A stretch of DNA of 64,000 nt from an uncultured Bacteroides sp. (GTDB taxonomy: Bacteria > Bacteroidota > Bacteroidia > Bacteroidales > Bacteroidaceae), in NCBI GenBank assembly GCA_905197435.1, contig CAJJYX010000001.1, forward strand, positions 1-64,000, written 5' to 3'. This document shows positions 27,961 through 37,099 of the stretch, in pieces. Each line of letters opens with the position of its first letter. The stretch's first letter is position 1. A program made the position numbers and the translations under genes. The notes beneath the pieces were generated by a model. That model saw only the letters and a program-made list of their open reading frames with translations, was not told where the DNA came from and did not search any database.

Positions 27961-29237
27961 AACGAACCCTGACAGTGTTATTTTGCACCATGACCCTCGC
28001 AGTATCTGCCCAAAAGCTCACTTTGGATGAATGCATCGGCATGGCACGCGAGAATTATCCTTTGATTAAAAAGTACGAACTGATTGAACGTACCGCACAC
28101 GTCAACTTGTCGGACATCGGCAAGTCGTGGTTGCCGCAAATCGGAGTCTACGCACAAGGTACCGTGCAGAATGACATACCTGGTTTCCCCGACAATATGC
28201 TCCCGATGCTGGCAGAATCGGGTGTTGACATGCCGGGTATCCGCAAAGACCAGTACAAGGTGGGGATAGATGTAAACCAAACCATCTGGGACGGAGGAAA
28301 GTCGAAGGTCGACCGTGAAGTGAGCCAAGCAGACGCACGGGTGCAGATGGCAGTAAATGACGTGGAGCTGTATGCCGTGGAAGAAAGGGTGCAGGATTTG
28401 TTCTTTGCCATATTGTTGATAGAGGCACAAGTGAAACAAAACGAGCTGACGGCCAAGTTACTGCAAAGCAACCTCAGCCGGTTACGGTCGATGTTCACCA
28501 ACGGTACGGTCATGCAAAGCGACGTGGATGTTGTAGAGGCAGAATACCTGACTGTCTCACAGCGCATTGTTCGATTACGGGGGAATGCCGACAGCTACCG
28601 CCTGATGCTGGAAGTATTCATCGCTTCGCCGTTGACCGGGAAAACGCTTGAATGTCCGTCCGCCGAAACTATTGCCGACTTGCAACCCGACCGTCCGGAA
28701 TTGTCACGCTTCAATGCCGAACTCATGAAAATAGAGAGTCAACGTAAACAAATCAAGGTATCCACCCTTCCGAGAATAGGGCTCTTTGCACAAGCCTATT
28801 ACGGTTATCCTGGATATGACTACTTTCACAGCATGATGTCACATGAGTGGACTTTCAATGTTATGGCCGGAGTTAAAATGTCGTGGTCGATAGATGCTTT
28901 CTATACCCAAAAGAATAAGCTGTCCAAGCTTTCGCTGGCGGGAAACCATATAGAAACTTCACGGGATGTATTTCTGTTCAACACGAACCTGGCATCCATT
29001 CAAAAACAAAGCGACATCCAGCAACAGCAAGCGGTTCTGGCAGAAGATGCAAGAATCGTGGAACTGCGTACTTCCGTAAGAAAGGCTGCCGAATCACGTC
29101 TGGCAAACGGTGTGATAGACACCACCGATCTTTTGGGAAAAATTACCGACGAGGCAACGGCTGCCCTCAACGCCGCTTACCATAAAATAGAATTGGTCAA
29201 GACTGTATATCAATTGAAACATACACTTAACAGATAG
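27957..29237 (+). CDS. TolC-family outer-membrane efflux protein (ABC-2 pump)
   Basis: The 426-residue protein starts at 27957, overlapping the tetR stop (ATGA); an upstream in-frame extension runs through the tetR gene. It has a signal peptide ending in VSAQ and the OEP pattern: LTLDECIGMARENYPLIKKYE, GIDVNQTIWDGGKSKVDREV, then a second repeat with coiled helices. It forms the outer-membrane channel for the pump encoded downstream. It is a different clade from the TolC at 20923. Confidence 0.9.
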   Translation: MKRTLTVLFCTMTLAVSAQKLTLDECIGMARENYPLIKKYELIERTAHVNLSDIGKSWLPQIGVYAQGTVQNDIPGFPDNMLPMLAESGVDMPGIRKDQYKVGIDVNQTIWDGGKSKVDREVSQADARVQMAVNDVELYAVEERVQDLFFAILLIEAQVKQNELTAKLLQSNLSRLRSMFTNGTVMQSDVDVVEAEYLTVSQRIVRLRGNADSYRLMLEVFIASPLTGKTLECPSAETIADLQPDRPELSRFNAELMKIESQRKQIKVSTLPRIGLFAQAYYGYPGYDYFHSMMSHEWTFNVMAGVKMSWSIDAFYTQKNKLSKLSLAGNHIETSRDVFLFNTNLASIQKQSDIQQQQAVLAEDARIVELRTSVRKAAESRLANGVIDTTDLLGKITDEATAALNAAYHKIELVKTVYQLKHTLNR

Positions 29238-29243
29238 ATAATC

Positions 29244-30131
29244 ATGAAAAAGATATTTTTATTCGTGTCTTTTGCAGGTATGCTTGTTTCCTGTAATTCC
29301 GGTTCCGATTACGATGCCACGGGTATATTTGAAGCAACGAGTGTTACCGTTTCGGCTGAAACATCCGGAAAAATCATTTCGCTCGACATAAGAGAAGGTG
29401 ATACCATTACTATCGGCAAGACCGTAGGAGCCATAGACACGACGACGCTCGTACTTCGCCGTAAGCAGCTCCAAAGCCAGATGGCTTCGATAGAAAGTTC
29501 ACGCCCCGACATTGCCAAACAAATCGAAAGCCTGCGGCAACAGATTGCCCAACAGCGCACGGAATGTCATCGTATAGAGAACATGCTCAAAGATGGTGCC
29601 GCCACACAAAAACAGGCTGATGACGCAGAGGCTATGCTTAAAATTCTGAACGGACAGTTGGAGGCGACACTCTCCACGTTGAACAAAAATACTGCTTCAA
29701 TCAGCGAAAACGCCCTGTCGGTCAATTACCAGATAGAACAGATAGACGACCAGATTGAAAAAAGCCGCATCGTCGCTCCCATTACAGGAACAGTACTGAC
29801 GAAATATGCCGAACCGAAAGAATTTGCTGCGACAGGCCGACAATTGTTCAAGGTCGCTGATATGCATGATGTATACCTGCGGGCTTACTTCACCTCTTCA
29901 CAAGTCGCTTCATTACGTCTTGGACAGCAAGTCACAGTCATAGCCGATTTCGGTGGCGACAAGCATTATGAATACCCTGGCAAAATCTGTTGGATTGCCG
30001 AGGAGAGCGAATTCACCCCAAAATCCATACAAACGAACGATTCGCGAGCCAATCTGGTGTATGCCGTAAAAATCTCTGTTTATAATGACGGCAGACTGAA
30101 ATTGGGACTATATGGAGGCGTAAGATTATGA
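29244..30131 (+). CDS. HlyD/YbhG-like adaptor lipoprotein
   Basis: A 295-residue protein with a lipobox (LVSC), so it is anchored by lipid rather than by a membrane helix. It shows the biotinyl-lipoyl-like halves (VSAETSGKIISLDIREGDTI and RIVAPITGTVLTKY) around a long helical hairpin. It resembles E. coli YbhG and bridges the inner-membrane ABC-2 permeases with the TolC-type channel. Its stop overlaps the next ATG by 4 bp. Confidence 0.9.
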   Translation: MKKIFLFVSFAGMLVSCNSGSDYDATGIFEATSVTVSAETSGKIISLDIREGDTITIGKTVGAIDTTTLVLRRKQLQSQMASIESSRPDIAKQIESLRQQIAQQRTECHRIENMLKDGAATQKQADDAEAMLKILNGQLEATLSTLNKNTASISENALSVNYQIEQIDDQIEKSRIVAPITGTVLTKYAEPKEFAATGRQLFKVADMHDVYLRAYFTSSQVASLRLGQQVTVIADFGGDKHYEYPGKICWIAEESEFTPKSIQTNDSRANLVYAVKISVYNDGRLKLGLYGGVRL

Positions 30132-31036
30132 ATGCGATAGAAATCAACGGCATTTCCAAATCCTATGGAGCGGTAAAAGCTCTCGACGGAATAACGCTGT
30201 CAGTTCATAAAGCCGAGTTATTCGGGCTGATAGGTCCCGACGGAGCCGGTAAAACCACCCTTTTCCGCATCCTCACGACGTTACTGAATCCCGATTGCGG
30301 CACGGCATCGGTTGCCGGACTTGACGTGCGGCAACAGTATCGCGACATCCGCAATGTCGTGGGATATATGCCCAGCCGGTTCTCGCTCTATCCCGACTTA
30401 TCAGTCTCCGAGAATCTCGATTTTTTTGCAGCTTTGTTCGGAGTGGATGTGCGGACAAATTATGAACTCATCGCACCAATCTACAATCAAATCGCTCCGT
30501 TCGCCGGACGTCGGGCAGGTAAACTCTCCGGAGGCATGAAACAAAAGCTGGCTCTGTGTTGCGCCTTGATCCACAGGCCTGCCGTCCTTTTCCTTGACGA
30601 ACCGACTACCGGAGTCGATGCCGTGTCGAGAAGCGAGTTCTGGCAGATGCTCGCCGAATTGAAGGACAAGGGCATTACCATTTTCGTATCGACACCCTAC
30701 ATGGATGAGGCGCAAGCATGCGACCGTGTGGCATTGATTGACAAGGGGCGTATTCTTGCCATCGACACACCGACGAGACTCAGTACAGGTTCCGATAAAA
30801 ATCTTTATGAAGTTTCGGCACGTGAGATGTGGCCCCTGATGCTTGCATTGAGGAAACTGCCGCAGGTGGCGGACTGCTATACCTTCGGAGAGGCACACCA
30901 TGTCGTGACAAAAGAGGGATTCGACCCTTCCGCTACTGTCGAAGCGCTGGAGCGTTCCGGCCTGCACGATGTGAGTATATCCCCGGCAGAAGGGAACATA
31001 GAAGATTTGTTTATTAAACTGATGCGCAATGGGTAA
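30128..31036 (+). CDS. ABC transporter ATPase 1 (YbhF N-terminal half-like)
   Basis: A 302-residue ATPase: Walker A GPDGAGKTTLF, signature KLSGGMKQKLAL, Walker B VLFLDEPTTGVD. The Asp after the first Gly-Pro (GPDGAGKT) is as in YbhF N-terminal domains. A C-terminal extension of about 80 residues follows the NBD. In E. coli, YbhF carries two NBDs in one chain; here they are two genes overlapping by 8 bp. It energises the ABC-2 permeases. Confidence 0.92.
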   Translation: MNAIEINGISKSYGAVKALDGITLSVHKAELFGLIGPDGAGKTTLFRILTTLLNPDCGTASVAGLDVRQQYRDIRNVVGYMPSRFSLYPDLSVSENLDFFAALFGVDVRTNYELIAPIYNQIAPFAGRRAGKLSGGMKQKLALCCALIHRPAVLFLDEPTTGVDAVSRSEFWQMLAELKDKGITIFVSTPYMDEAQACDRVALIDKGRILAIDTPTRLSTGSDKNLYEVSAREMWPLMLALRKLPQVADCYTFGEAHHVVTKEGFDPSATVEALERSGLHDVSISPAEGNIEDLFIKLMRNG

Positions 31037-31778
31037 GGACGGCAATAAAGTAATATCGGTAAAGGGACTGACCAAACGGTTCGGTTCATTTACAGCGGTA
31101 GATCACATCACGTTTGATGTGACAGAAGGTGAGATATTCGGTTTTCTTGGGGCGAATGGTGCAGGCAAGACCACTGCCATGCGTATGTTATGCGGATTGA
31201 GCTTTCCGACGGAAGGCAAAGGTTCGGTGGCCGGATTCGATGTGATGACACAGAGTGAGCAGATAAAAAGGCATATAGGATACATGAGCCAACGTTTTTC
31301 ACTTTACGAGGATTTGACAGTGAGCGAGAACCTGCATTTCTTTGCTGGAATCTACGGCATGAAATCCGATATGGCAAAAAAACGGATTAACGAACTACTT
31401 GAACAGCTTCGTTTCACCAAAGAACGCGACACGATAGTCGGCAGCCTGCCTCTTGGCTGGAAACAGAAACTTTCATTTGCCGTGGCCACCGTACATCGCC
31501 CGAAAGTGGTCTTTCTCGATGAGCCCACGGGCGGAGTAGACCCCATCACACGGCGTCAGTTTTGGGAACTCATCTATTCTTCCGTGAGCGAGGGAATAAC
31601 CGTATTCGTTACCACGCATTACATGGACGAAGCCGAATACTGCAACCGACTTTCGGTGATGGTGGACGGACAGATAAAAGCACTGGATACCCCCAAAGCC
31701 CTCAAATGCCATTATGAGGTAAAAACGATGGATGAGGTATTCCGCATTATTGCACGTGGTGCGACACGCTCGGATTAA
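31029..31778 (+). CDS. ABC transporter ATPase 2 (YbhF C-terminal half-like)
   Basis: A 249-residue ATPase with Walker A GANGAGKTTAM, Walker B VVFLDEPTGGVDPITRRQF and the H-loop VTTHYMDEAE. The signature region reads GSLPLGWKQKLSF, where the LSGG serine-glycine pair is degenerate, as often in the C-terminal NBD of YbhF. It likely pairs with the first ATPase to give one catalytically normal and one altered site. Confidence 0.9.
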   Translation: MGKDGNKVISVKGLTKRFGSFTAVDHITFDVTEGEIFGFLGANGAGKTTAMRMLCGLSFPTEGKGSVAGFDVMTQSEQIKRHIGYMSQRFSLYEDLTVSENLHFFAGIYGMKSDMAKKRINELLEQLRFTKERDTIVGSLPLGWKQKLSFAVATVHRPKVVFLDEPTGGVDPITRRQFWELIYSSVSEGITVFVTTHYMDEAEYCNRLSVMVDGQIKALDTPKALKCHYEVKTMDEVFRIIARGATRSD

Positions 31779-31790
31779 CCTAAAAAAGCT

Positions 31791-32852
31791 ATGAATATGA
31801 TATCATTTATACCATTCATAAAAAAGGAGACGCTCCATATCTTGCGCGATTCGCGTACCATGATTATTGTACTGCTCATACCGGTGATACTCATGGTTCT
31901 GTTCGGATTCGCCATATCGACAGAAGTAAACAATGTCAATGTGGTGGCTGTCACGCCCGTGCAGAACGACTATATACGAGAGATATTATCGCGTGTCAGT
32001 GAGAATTCCTACATAACTTTCAAAGGATGCATTACGCCCGGCGATATTGATGCCACACTCCGGCAAGGGAAAGCTGATGCGGTGATCGTTTTCAGTAATG
32101 ACACACCGACTCCCGACATCGAATTGATCATGGATGCGTCGAAAACCAACACCGTGCAATCAGCAGCTGCATACGTGCAAGGAATCGTATCCGCCGGAGG
32201 GCAGACCGCTGTACCTATTATAACACGGACACTATATAATCCCCAGATGAAAAGCGCATACAACTTTGTACCCGGAATCATGGGAATGCTTTTCATGCTG
32301 ATATGTGCCATGATGACCTCTGTGTCGATTGTCCGCGAAAAAGAGACCGGAACTATGGAAGTGCTCCTCGTTTCGCCCGTCCGCCCCATGCGCATTGTGA
32401 TAGCAAAGCTCGTTCCTTACTTCATCCTGTCATGCGTTGTTCTTACAACCATATTACTGATTGCTTACGGGCTGCTTGACCTGCCGTTATCCGCTACCGT
32501 GATTAACGTGGTATGGGTGTCATTGCTCTATATCGTCCTGTCGCTTGCACTTGGCATACTGATTTCCACCACGACCGAGCAACAGGTAGTGGCACTTCTG
32601 GTTTCGGCGATGCTGTTCATGCTCCCGGTAATCATGCTCTCCGGTATGTTGTTCCCGGTGGAAAATATGCCGCTCGTATTGCAATGGGTGTCCTGCATCG
32701 TGCCTGCACGATGGTATATCGATGCCATGCGCAAGTTGATGATAGAGCAATTACCCATAAGCGGGGTGCTCGATGATGTAATGATTATGGTGGGAATGGC
32801 CACATTGATTATTACCGTTGCCATCCGAAAATTCAACGATAAACTCGAATAA
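31791..32852 (+). CDS. ABC-2 type permease (YbhS-like)
   Basis: A 353-residue membrane protein. One N-terminal helix (MIIVLLIPVILMVLFGFAIS) is followed by a periplasmic domain of about 150 residues and five helices, with VREKETGTMEVLLVSPVRP before the second helix. This is the ABC2_membrane_3/DrrB-type layout. Followed by its partner permease with a 1-bp overlap. Likely exports cationic or hydrophobic compounds by analogy with YbhSR. Confidence 0.92.
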   Translation: MNMISFIPFIKKETLHILRDSRTMIIVLLIPVILMVLFGFAISTEVNNVNVVAVTPVQNDYIREILSRVSENSYITFKGCITPGDIDATLRQGKADAVIVFSNDTPTPDIELIMDASKTNTVQSAAAYVQGIVSAGGQTAVPIITRTLYNPQMKSAYNFVPGIMGMLFMLICAMMTSVSIVREKETGTMEVLLVSPVRPMRIVIAKLVPYFILSCVVLTTILLIAYGLLDLPLSATVINVVWVSLLYIVLSLALGILISTTTEQQVVALLVSAMLFMLPVIMLSGMLFPVENMPLVLQWVSCIVPARWYIDAMRKLMIEQLPISGVLDDVMIMVGMATLIITVAIRKFNDKLE

Positions 32853-33958
32853 TGATGTATACACTATTCATATTATTAAAAAAGGAGTTCATCCAGTTCC
32901 GGCGTAATAAGTTCATGCCGAAATTGGTTGTCATATTTCCCGTCATGGTAATGCTCGTCATTCCGCTTGTCACGACGATGGATGTAAAAAATGTGAGTGT
33001 GGCCATTGTGGATCTTGACAGATCCGAAACATCGCGGCGTATTATTTCCGATATGCATGCATCTCCCAACCTGGCACTTTCCTTCTATACCGCGATGTAC
33101 GACGATGCCCTACGTGCAGTTGAGAAAGGCAACGCCGATGTAATACTTCAAATTCCTGCAGATTACGAAAAGGAGCTCGTCGGTGGCAATTCTCCCGTCA
33201 TAAGCCTTTCGGCTAACGGGGTCAATGCCACGAAAGGCCAGCTCGGGGCGCAATATCTTTCACGATCCGTAATGAAGACCCTGAGAACACTGAGTATGGA
33301 ACAGGGTATTACCTTGCCCGAAGAGAGCGTGTTCATTCAGAACCGCTATAATCCCACACTCGATTATCCGTTTTACATGGTTCCGGCTCTGATGGCCATA
33401 TTGGTCATCATGATATGCGGATTCCTGCCCGCCCTCAATCTGGTCAGTGAGAAAGAGACGGGAACCATCGAACAAATCAACGTCTCGCCCGTAGGTCGCC
33501 TCACGTTCACGCTCTCTAAACTGATTCCCTACTGGATCATCGGGCTGGTAGTGCTTTCGCTTGCCATGATGATCGCATGGTTTGCCTACGGACTTGTTCC
33601 GGCAGGTTCTACCCTGACGGTATATGCAGCGACATTGCTTTTCAGCTTTGTCATGTCCGGGCTTGGTATAGCTATCGCCAATTGTTCCTCCACCATGCAG
33701 CAGAGCATGTACATGATGTTCTTTTTCATCATTATCTTCCAACTCATGAGTGGACTGATGACCCCGATAGACTCTATGCCACAGTGGGCACAATACATCA
33801 CATACGCCATTCCACCACGTTATTTCATCGAAATCATGCGTTCGGTCTATCTGAAAGGCACTTCGTTCATCGAATTATGGACGGATTTTGCCGTCCTGAC
33901 CGGTTTTGCGGTAATCATGTGTGTGATAGCCATGCTCACTTATAAAAAACAGTCGTAA
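32852..33958 (+). CDS. ABC-2 type permease (YbhR-like)
   Basis: A 368-residue membrane protein with the same layout as the preceding permease: N-terminal helix (LVVIFPVMVMLVIPLVT), a periplasmic domain, SEKETGTIEQINVSPVGRL, then helices ending VMCVIAMLTYKKQS. The ATG at 32855 (second Met) is an alternative start. It is the last gene of the operon; no strong terminator is seen after it. Confidence 0.92.
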   Translation: MMYTLFILLKKEFIQFRRNKFMPKLVVIFPVMVMLVIPLVTTMDVKNVSVAIVDLDRSETSRRIISDMHASPNLALSFYTAMYDDALRAVEKGNADVILQIPADYEKELVGGNSPVISLSANGVNATKGQLGAQYLSRSVMKTLRTLSMEQGITLPEESVFIQNRYNPTLDYPFYMVPALMAILVIMICGFLPALNLVSEKETGTIEQINVSPVGRLTFTLSKLIPYWIIGLVVLSLAMMIAWFAYGLVPAGSTLTVYAATLLFSFVMSGLGIAIANCSSTMQQSMYMMFFFIIIFQLMSGLMTPIDSMPQWAQYITYAIPPRYFIEIMRSVYLKGTSFIELWTDFAVLTGFAVIMCVIAMLTYKKQS

Positions 33959-34218
33959 TTCATCCTCAAAACCTATCATTCAAATACTTCTATGCACCTT
34001 CAAACAGAAACTCATAATGTGAGCTATACCCTGCTCATTGTGCTGCAGGCATGTTAGTATATGAAATAAAAATTACCGCTATGCTTAAACCTCCAATAGA
34101 GTACGCAAACATGACACTGGCTGCAATAATGATACATCTTTAAATCTCTGTTTGTTCATTCCTTATGCTCCCGGACTGGAAGATGGCACCTTTTTTAGAT
34201 ATTTTTCCTCTAAAAGCC
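33959..34218. other. Gene-free stretch before the tRNA pair
   Basis: No open frame, repeat or terminator that I can support. It separates the efflux operon from the tRNA promoter. Confidence 0.6.
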
Positions 34219-34248
34219 TTGTGGTATAAAAAAAACTCTTTATCTTTG
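34219..34248 (+). promoter_or_regulatory. Promoter of the tRNA-Phe/tRNA-Pro unit
   Basis: TTG at 34219-34221, a 19-bp spacer, and a perfect TATCTTTG at 34241-34248, 17 bp before the tRNA-Phe. Confidence 0.8.
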
Positions 34249-34265
34249 CACCCGCAAACGAAAAA

Positions 34266-34338
34266 GGTGCCATAGCTCAGTTGGTAGAGCAAAGGACTGA
34301 AAATCCTTGTGTCCCCGGTTCGATTCCTGGTGGCACCA
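34266..34338 (+). tRNA. tRNA-Phe (GAA)
   Basis: A 73-nt cloverleaf: acceptor GGTGCCA/TGGCACC with discriminator A, D arm GCTC/GAGC, anticodon stem AAGGA/TCCTT with loop CTGAAAA (anticodon GAA), and T arm CCCGG-TTCGATT-CCTGG. No CCA is encoded. Confidence 0.96.
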
Positions 34339-34353
34339 CTTTTCAAAAGCAAT

Positions 34354-34426
34354 CGGAATGTAGCGCAGTTGGTAGCGCACTACGTTCGGGACGTAGGGGT
34401 CGGGCGTTCGAGTCGCCTCATTCCGA
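34354..34426 (+). tRNA. tRNA-Pro (CGG)
   Basis: A 73-nt cloverleaf: acceptor CGGAATG/CATTCCG with discriminator A, D arm GCGC/GCGC, anticodon stem CTACG/CGTAG with loop TTCGGGA (anticodon CGG), T arm GGGCG-TTCGAGT-CGCCT. It lies 15 bp after tRNA-Phe, in the same transcript. Confidence 0.95.
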
Positions 34427-34431
34427 CTACG

Positions 34432-34463
34432 AGGCTTAACTTTCAACAAGTTAAGCCTTTTTT
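34432..34463 (+). terminator. Terminator of the tRNA unit
   Basis: AGGCTTAACTT (34432-34442) pairs perfectly with AAGTTAAGCCT (34448-34458), followed by T6. Confidence 0.92.
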
Positions 34464-34748
34464 GTTCCACAAAATCCAAGAAACGCAGCACTTCGCAAAT
34501 CTTGGGACATGGAGAAGTTCTATATCTGCGTAAAAGAAGAAACGCCCACGCTCCAGAACTATAAGGAAGCCGACAACAAGACATACAATAAGAATAGATA
34601 GAGGATAGTCCCCAAATGCACTTCTTTTATTTCTAAGATTATTATCTTCCAGAACAAATTAAGCCCATCTTTCAAAGAAAAATGCACAAAACATACATAA
34701 AACAAAGAAAAAACTCTCCTTTTTGCATATTCTTTCCGAAATAATCCC
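34464..34748. other. Gene-free stretch between the tRNAs and argR
   Basis: It holds a 30-codon frame (34509-34601) of no recognised family, starting MEKFYICVKEETPTL, which has no clear promoter or ribosome-binding site and may be a remnant. Otherwise AT-rich. Confidence 0.5.
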
Positions 34749-34756
34749 TAATTTTG
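34749..34756 (+). promoter_or_regulatory. -7 promoter box for the arginine operon
   Basis: TAATTTTG fits TAnnTTTG and lies 28 bp before the argR ATG. A TTTTTG at 34720-34725 is the nearest -33-like sequence, with a spacer (23 bp) longer than usual. Confidence 0.5.
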
Positions 34757-34784
34757 CGCCACTCTTAGAATAATTATACAGAAA

Positions 34785-35258
34785 ATGAAGAAAAAAACCA
34801 ATCGGTTAGATGCCATCAAGATGATTATCTCAAGCAAAGACGTCAGTTCTCAGGAAGAACTGTTGCAAGCTTTGGGAAAGGAAGGCTTTGAACTGACACA
34901 AGCCACCTTGTCACGCGACTTGAAACAGCTGAAAGTAGCGAAAGCAGCAAACATGAACGGGAAATACGTATATGTGCTGCCCAACAACATTATGTATAAA
35001 CGTTCGAACGACCAGAGTGCAAGTGAAATGCTGATGACAAGCGGTTTCGTTTCACTTCAATTTTCGGGTAATATTGCCGTCATCCGCACCCGTCCCGGAT
35101 ATGCCAGCAGCATGGCTTACGACATCGACAACCGGGAGTGTCCCGTCATTCTGGGCACCATTGCCGGAGACGACACCATCATGTTGGTCGTACACGAAGC
35201 GGCGTCACACGATGAAGTGCGCAACTTCCTGTCGCAAATCATCCCGAACATCAAATGA
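34785..35258 (+). CDS. argR: Arginine repressor ArgR
   Basis: A 157-residue protein of normal length. The N-terminal winged helix has the hallmark QATLSRDLKQLKVAKA; the C-terminal oligomerisation and arginine-binding domain has GTIAGDDTIML. It senses arginine and regulates the arginine genes that follow on the same strand. A clear ARG box upstream was not found. Confidence 0.95.
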   Translation: MKKKTNRLDAIKMIISSKDVSSQEELLQALGKEGFELTQATLSRDLKQLKVAKAANMNGKYVYVLPNNIMYKRSNDQSASEMLMTSGFVSLQFSGNIAVIRTRPGYASSMAYDIDNRECPVILGTIAGDDTIMLVVHEAASHDEVRNFLSQIIPNIK

Positions 35259-35293
35259 CAGATAACAACAAAAAACAAGAAATTAAATAAGAA

Positions 35294-35851
35294 ATGGATT
35301 CGAAACAAATTGATGTGATGGTGGCTGATGCCTCACATGAAGTTTACGTAGACAAGATTTTGGATACCATCCGGGAAGCAGCCAAAGTACGCGGAACGGG
35401 CATCGCAGAACGCACACACGAATACGTAGCTACTAAGATGAAAGAAGGAAAGGCCATTATTGCCTTGTGTGGAGACGATTTTGCAGGTTTCACCTACATA
35501 GAGAGCTGGGGCAACAAGCAGTATGTAGCAACTTCCGGTCTGATAGTACACCCCAAATACCGGGGTCTGGGACTGGCAAAACGTATCAAAAACGCCTCTT
35601 TCCGCCTGGCACGCTTACGATGGCCCAATGCCAAAGTTTTCAGCCTCACCAGTGGGGCTGCCGTCATGAAAATGAATACCGAGCTGGGATATGTGCCCGT
35701 CACCTTCAACGAACTGACCGATGACGAATCCTTCTGGAAAGGTTGCGAAGGCTGTATCAACCATGATATATTGGTAGCCAAGAACCGTAAATTCTGCATT
35801 TGCACAGCAATGCTTTACGACCCGAAGCTGCACGAAGAAGATAAAATATAA
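35294..35851 (+). CDS. GNAT acyltransferase of the arginine operon, probable N-acylglutamate synthase
   Basis: A 185-residue GNAT protein. The acyl-CoA-binding motif region is VHPKYRGLGLAKRIKNASF, with conserved flanks VATSGLIV and YVPVTFNEL. It lies between argR and argG with gaps of 35 and 13 bp. Bacteroides make arginine through N-succinylated intermediates and lack a classical ArgA. The homologue in B. thetaiotaomicron has, as I recall, been linked to N-succinylglutamate synthesis. This function is inferred from position and family. Not seen: any amino-acid kinase domain. Confidence 0.8.
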   Translation: MDSKQIDVMVADASHEVYVDKILDTIREAAKVRGTGIAERTHEYVATKMKEGKAIIALCGDDFAGFTYIESWGNKQYVATSGLIVHPKYRGLGLAKRIKNASFRLARLRWPNAKVFSLTSGAAVMKMNTELGYVPVTFNELTDDESFWKGCEGCINHDILVAKNRKFCICTAMLYDPKLHEEDKI

Positions 35852-35864
35852 AAATACTAAGGAT

Positions 35865-37099
35865 ATGGAAAAGAAGAAGAAAGTAGTAGTCGCATTCAGC
35901 GGAGGTTTGGAACAGAGTATGAGTATCTGATGCGCAAGGCGGATAAAGCTCTGTATCTTGCCAAGGAAAAAGGATACGAAGTATATGCAGCTTGTGCCAA
36001 CACGGGCGGATTCAGTGCCGAGCAGTTGAAGACAAATGAAGAAAATGCCTACAAGCTGGGTGCCAAAGAATACGTCACCATTGACGTGACGCAGGAGTAC
36101 TACGAAAAAAGCTTGAAATACATGGTATTCGGCAATGTCTTGCGTAACGGTACCTATCCTATTTCTGTAAGTTCCGAACGCATTTTCCAAGCATTGGCCA
36201 TCGCGCGCTATGCCAACGAGATTGGCGCTGATGCCATCGCCCACGGTTCTACGGGTGCGGGTAACGACCAGATTCGTTTCGACATGACTTTCCTTGTAAT
36301 GGCTCCGGGTGTGGAAATCATCACGCTGACACGCGATATGGCACTGAGCCGTCAAGAAGAAATCGACTATCTGAACAAGCATGGTTTTGCCGCCGACTTT
36401 GCCAAGCTGAAATACTCCTACAACGTAGGTCTGTGGGGTACCTCCATCTGCGGTGGCGAGATTTTGGATTCTGCACAAGGGCTTCCCGAAAGCGCCTATC
36501 TGAAACATTGCACCAAAGAGGGCAGCGAGCAGTTGCGCCTTACTTTTGAAAAAGGTGAACTGAAAGCCGTGAATGACGAAACATTCGACGACCCCATCAA
36601 AGCCATCCAGAAGGTAGAAGAAATAGGTGCGGCATACGGTATCGGCCGCGACATGCACGTAGGCGACACGATTATCGGTATCAAAGGCCGCGTAGGTTTC
36701 GAAGCCGCAGCACCCATGCTGATTATCGGTGCCCACAAGTTCCTGGAGAAATACACCTTGAGCAAATGGCAACAATACTGGAAGGACCAGGTGGCCAACT
36801 GGTATGGCATGTTCCTGCACGAAAGCCAATATCTGGAACCGGTAATGCGCGACATCGAAGCTATGCTGGAATCCTCGCAACGTAACGTAAACGGTACGGC
36901 TATTCTTGAACTCCACCCGCTCTGCTTCTCTACCGTAGGTGTAGAAAGTAAAGACGACCTTGTGAAAAACAAGTTCGGCGAATACGGTGAGATGCAGAAA
37001 GGATGGACGGCAGAAGATGCCAAGGGCTTCATCAAAGTAACCTCCACGGCACTGCGCGCTTATTATTCAAATCATAAAGACGAGAAGGAGGGCATATGA
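35865..37099 (+). pseudogene. argG: Argininosuccinate synthase, frame disrupted at the PP-loop by a GGDEF-like insert
   Basis: The gene starts normally (MEKKKKVVVAFSGGL, 35865-35909), then reads EQSMSI and stops at 35928-35930. ArgG resumes at 35954 in another frame (YLAKEKGYEVYAACANTGGF) and continues intact to 37099. Family members read GGLDTSFTVMYLAKEKG here, so about 21 nt for DTSFTVM are replaced by 44 nt (35910-35953). In the downstream frame the insert reads EYEYLMRKADKALY, which together with YLAKEKG is typical of the C-terminal end of GGDEF domains. The lost DTS belongs to the SGGLDTS ATP-binding loop, so the product should be inactive. Either a microhomology-based rearrangement or an assembly chimera. 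Confidence 0.85.

Noticed and set aside
34182-34200. tRNA 3'-end fragment (GATGGCACCTTTTTT) as an integration att site
   Set aside because: Only TGGCACC matches the tRNA-Phe end, and no integrase or mobile genes are nearby.
27253-34218. Efflux operon as a recently acquired island
   Set aside because: It lies next to tRNA genes but there is no integrase, direct repeat or obvious shift in base use; position alone is not evidence.
34509-34601. 30-codon open frame downstream of tRNA-Pro
   Set aside because: No ribosome-binding site, promoter or recognised family; noted only as a possible remnant.
35910-35953. Programmed frameshift or intein in argG
   Set aside because: The segment replaces the ATP-loop codons rather than leaving them intact, has no slippery site and is too short for an intein.
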